This document shows, piece by piece, positions 63,710 through 64,000 of a stretch of 64,000 nt of DNA (its first letter is position 1; every line of letters starts with the position of its first letter). The DNA comes from Litchfieldia alkalitelluris (GTDB lineage: Bacteria > Bacillota > Bacilli > Bacillales > Bacillaceae_L), in NCBI RefSeq assembly GCF_002019645.1, contig NZ_KV917374.1:2368696-2432695 (forward strand), read 5' to 3'. The translations under genes and the position numbers were made by a program. The notes beneath the pieces were generated by a model. That model did not search any database. It saw only the letters and a program-made list of their open reading frames with translations, and was not told the DNA's origin.

Positions 63710-64000
63710 ATGGAAAAAGTTTACGGTGTAATTGGTTGCCCAATCGCTCATTCGATGTCTCCAGAGATGCATAATGATTTATTTGACTTCTACCAACTAC
63801 AATCACGGTATCATGCATTTCATATCGAACCAGAGAAGTTATCGGATGCAATCAAAGGTTTTAAGGCAATAGGAGTATCAGGCTTTAATGTAACAGTTCC
63901 ACATAAGATTGCGATCCTAGATTTGTTAGATGAAGTAGAAGCGGTGGCCCTTAATATAGGGGCAGTAAATACAGTGGTGAATGAAGAGGGAAGACTTGTT
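63710..64000 (+). CDS. aroE: Shikimate dehydrogenase, 3' truncated by window end
   Basis: 97 residues visible, GTGAGG before ATG 63710. Shikimate-binding PIAHSMSPEMHN near 11 and NVTVPHKIAILDLL near 60 (catalytic Lys near 66), then GAVNTVV. Reduces 3-dehydroshikimate with NADPH. Its order after yqeH is as in B. subtilis. Confidence 0.93.
   Translation, partial: MEKVYGVIGCPIAHSMSPEMHNDLFDFYQLQSRYHAFHIEPEKLSDAIKGFKAIGVSGFNVTVPHKIAILDLLDEVEAVALNIGAVNTVVNEEGRLV

Overview
The window is chromosomal DNA from a low-GC, endospore-forming Bacillaceae (Bacillus sensu lato). This rests on gene content and order: spoVB, sigK, sda and rsfA are present, and the order yrbG-spoVB-comN-secDF ... recJ-apt-relA-dtd-yrvJ-hisS-aspS-6S RNA-tcdA ... 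rarA ... cymR-iscS-mnmA-yrrB-recD2 ... alaS-ireB-ruvX-yrzB-mltG-trmR-trhP1-trhP2-udk-greA-pbpI-yrrS-yrzA-mtnN-yrhC ... sigK ... sda-yqeG-yqeH-aroE follows the Bacillus subtilis yrb/yrv/yrr/yrh/yqe region closely. I cannot name the species. No transposase, prophage, CRISPR array or tRNA gene was seen.

Layout. 1-6.3 kb: the end of an ion permease, yrbG, spoVB (reverse), a small export protein, comN and the SecDF translocase motor. 6.5-14.7 kb: a CDF metal exporter, yrvD, recJ-apt, a 52-bp tandem-repeat array, relA-dtd. 15-22 kb: SH3-rich amidase YrvJ (reverse), a small conserved protein, a T-box leader with hisS-aspS, 6S RNA and tcdA. 22.6-27 kb: rsfA (reverse), an ABC exporter pair, rarA (reverse). 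27.4-36.9 kb: a YczE-type membrane protein, cymR-iscS-mnmA (sulfur and tRNA thiolation), a 104-bp tandem array, yrrB, recD2, yrrD and small genes, yrrI. 37-43 kb: T-box and alaS, ireB-ruvX-yrzB, mltG. 43.4-47.7 kb: the tRNA uridine-34 wobble modification genes trmR-trhP1-trhP2 with udk, then greA. 47.8-52 kb: pbpI, yrrS, yrzA, mtnN, yrhC. 52.1-53.5 kb: a dense cluster of micro-ORFs including three YrzI-family copies. 53.5-57.1 kb (reverse): two fluC subunits, mgtE, uninterrupted sigK. 57.4-64 kb: a Gly/Tyr-rich small membrane protein, pepF, psd, sda (reverse) facing a DnaA-box cluster, yqeG, yqeH and the start of aroE.

The coding part is mostly ordinary. The unusual material is intergenic. 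Unrelated tandem arrays share a 52-bp period (or 104 = 2 x 52). GC-rich dispersed palindromic elements of two families (A and B) recur in at least eight gaps. The YrzI micro-ORF locus (52.14-53.23 kb) is the best candidate for an undescribed system: a strong sigma-A promoter whose -10 box sits between the arms of a perfect 9-bp inverted repeat, a 33-codon leader ORF, two terminator hairpins whose arms can re-pair with each other, and then tandem micro-genes with strong Shine-Dalgarno sites, one broken by a 5-bp duplication.

Start codons were moved from the longest ORF where a ribosome binding site decided it (yrvD, recJ, yrvJ, tcdA, the ABC ATPase, cymR, mnmA, yrrB, ireB, yrzB, mltG, trmR, trhP1, greA, mtnN, yrhC, sigK, psd). 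All family assignments come from recognised motifs, length and synteny; no database search was run.
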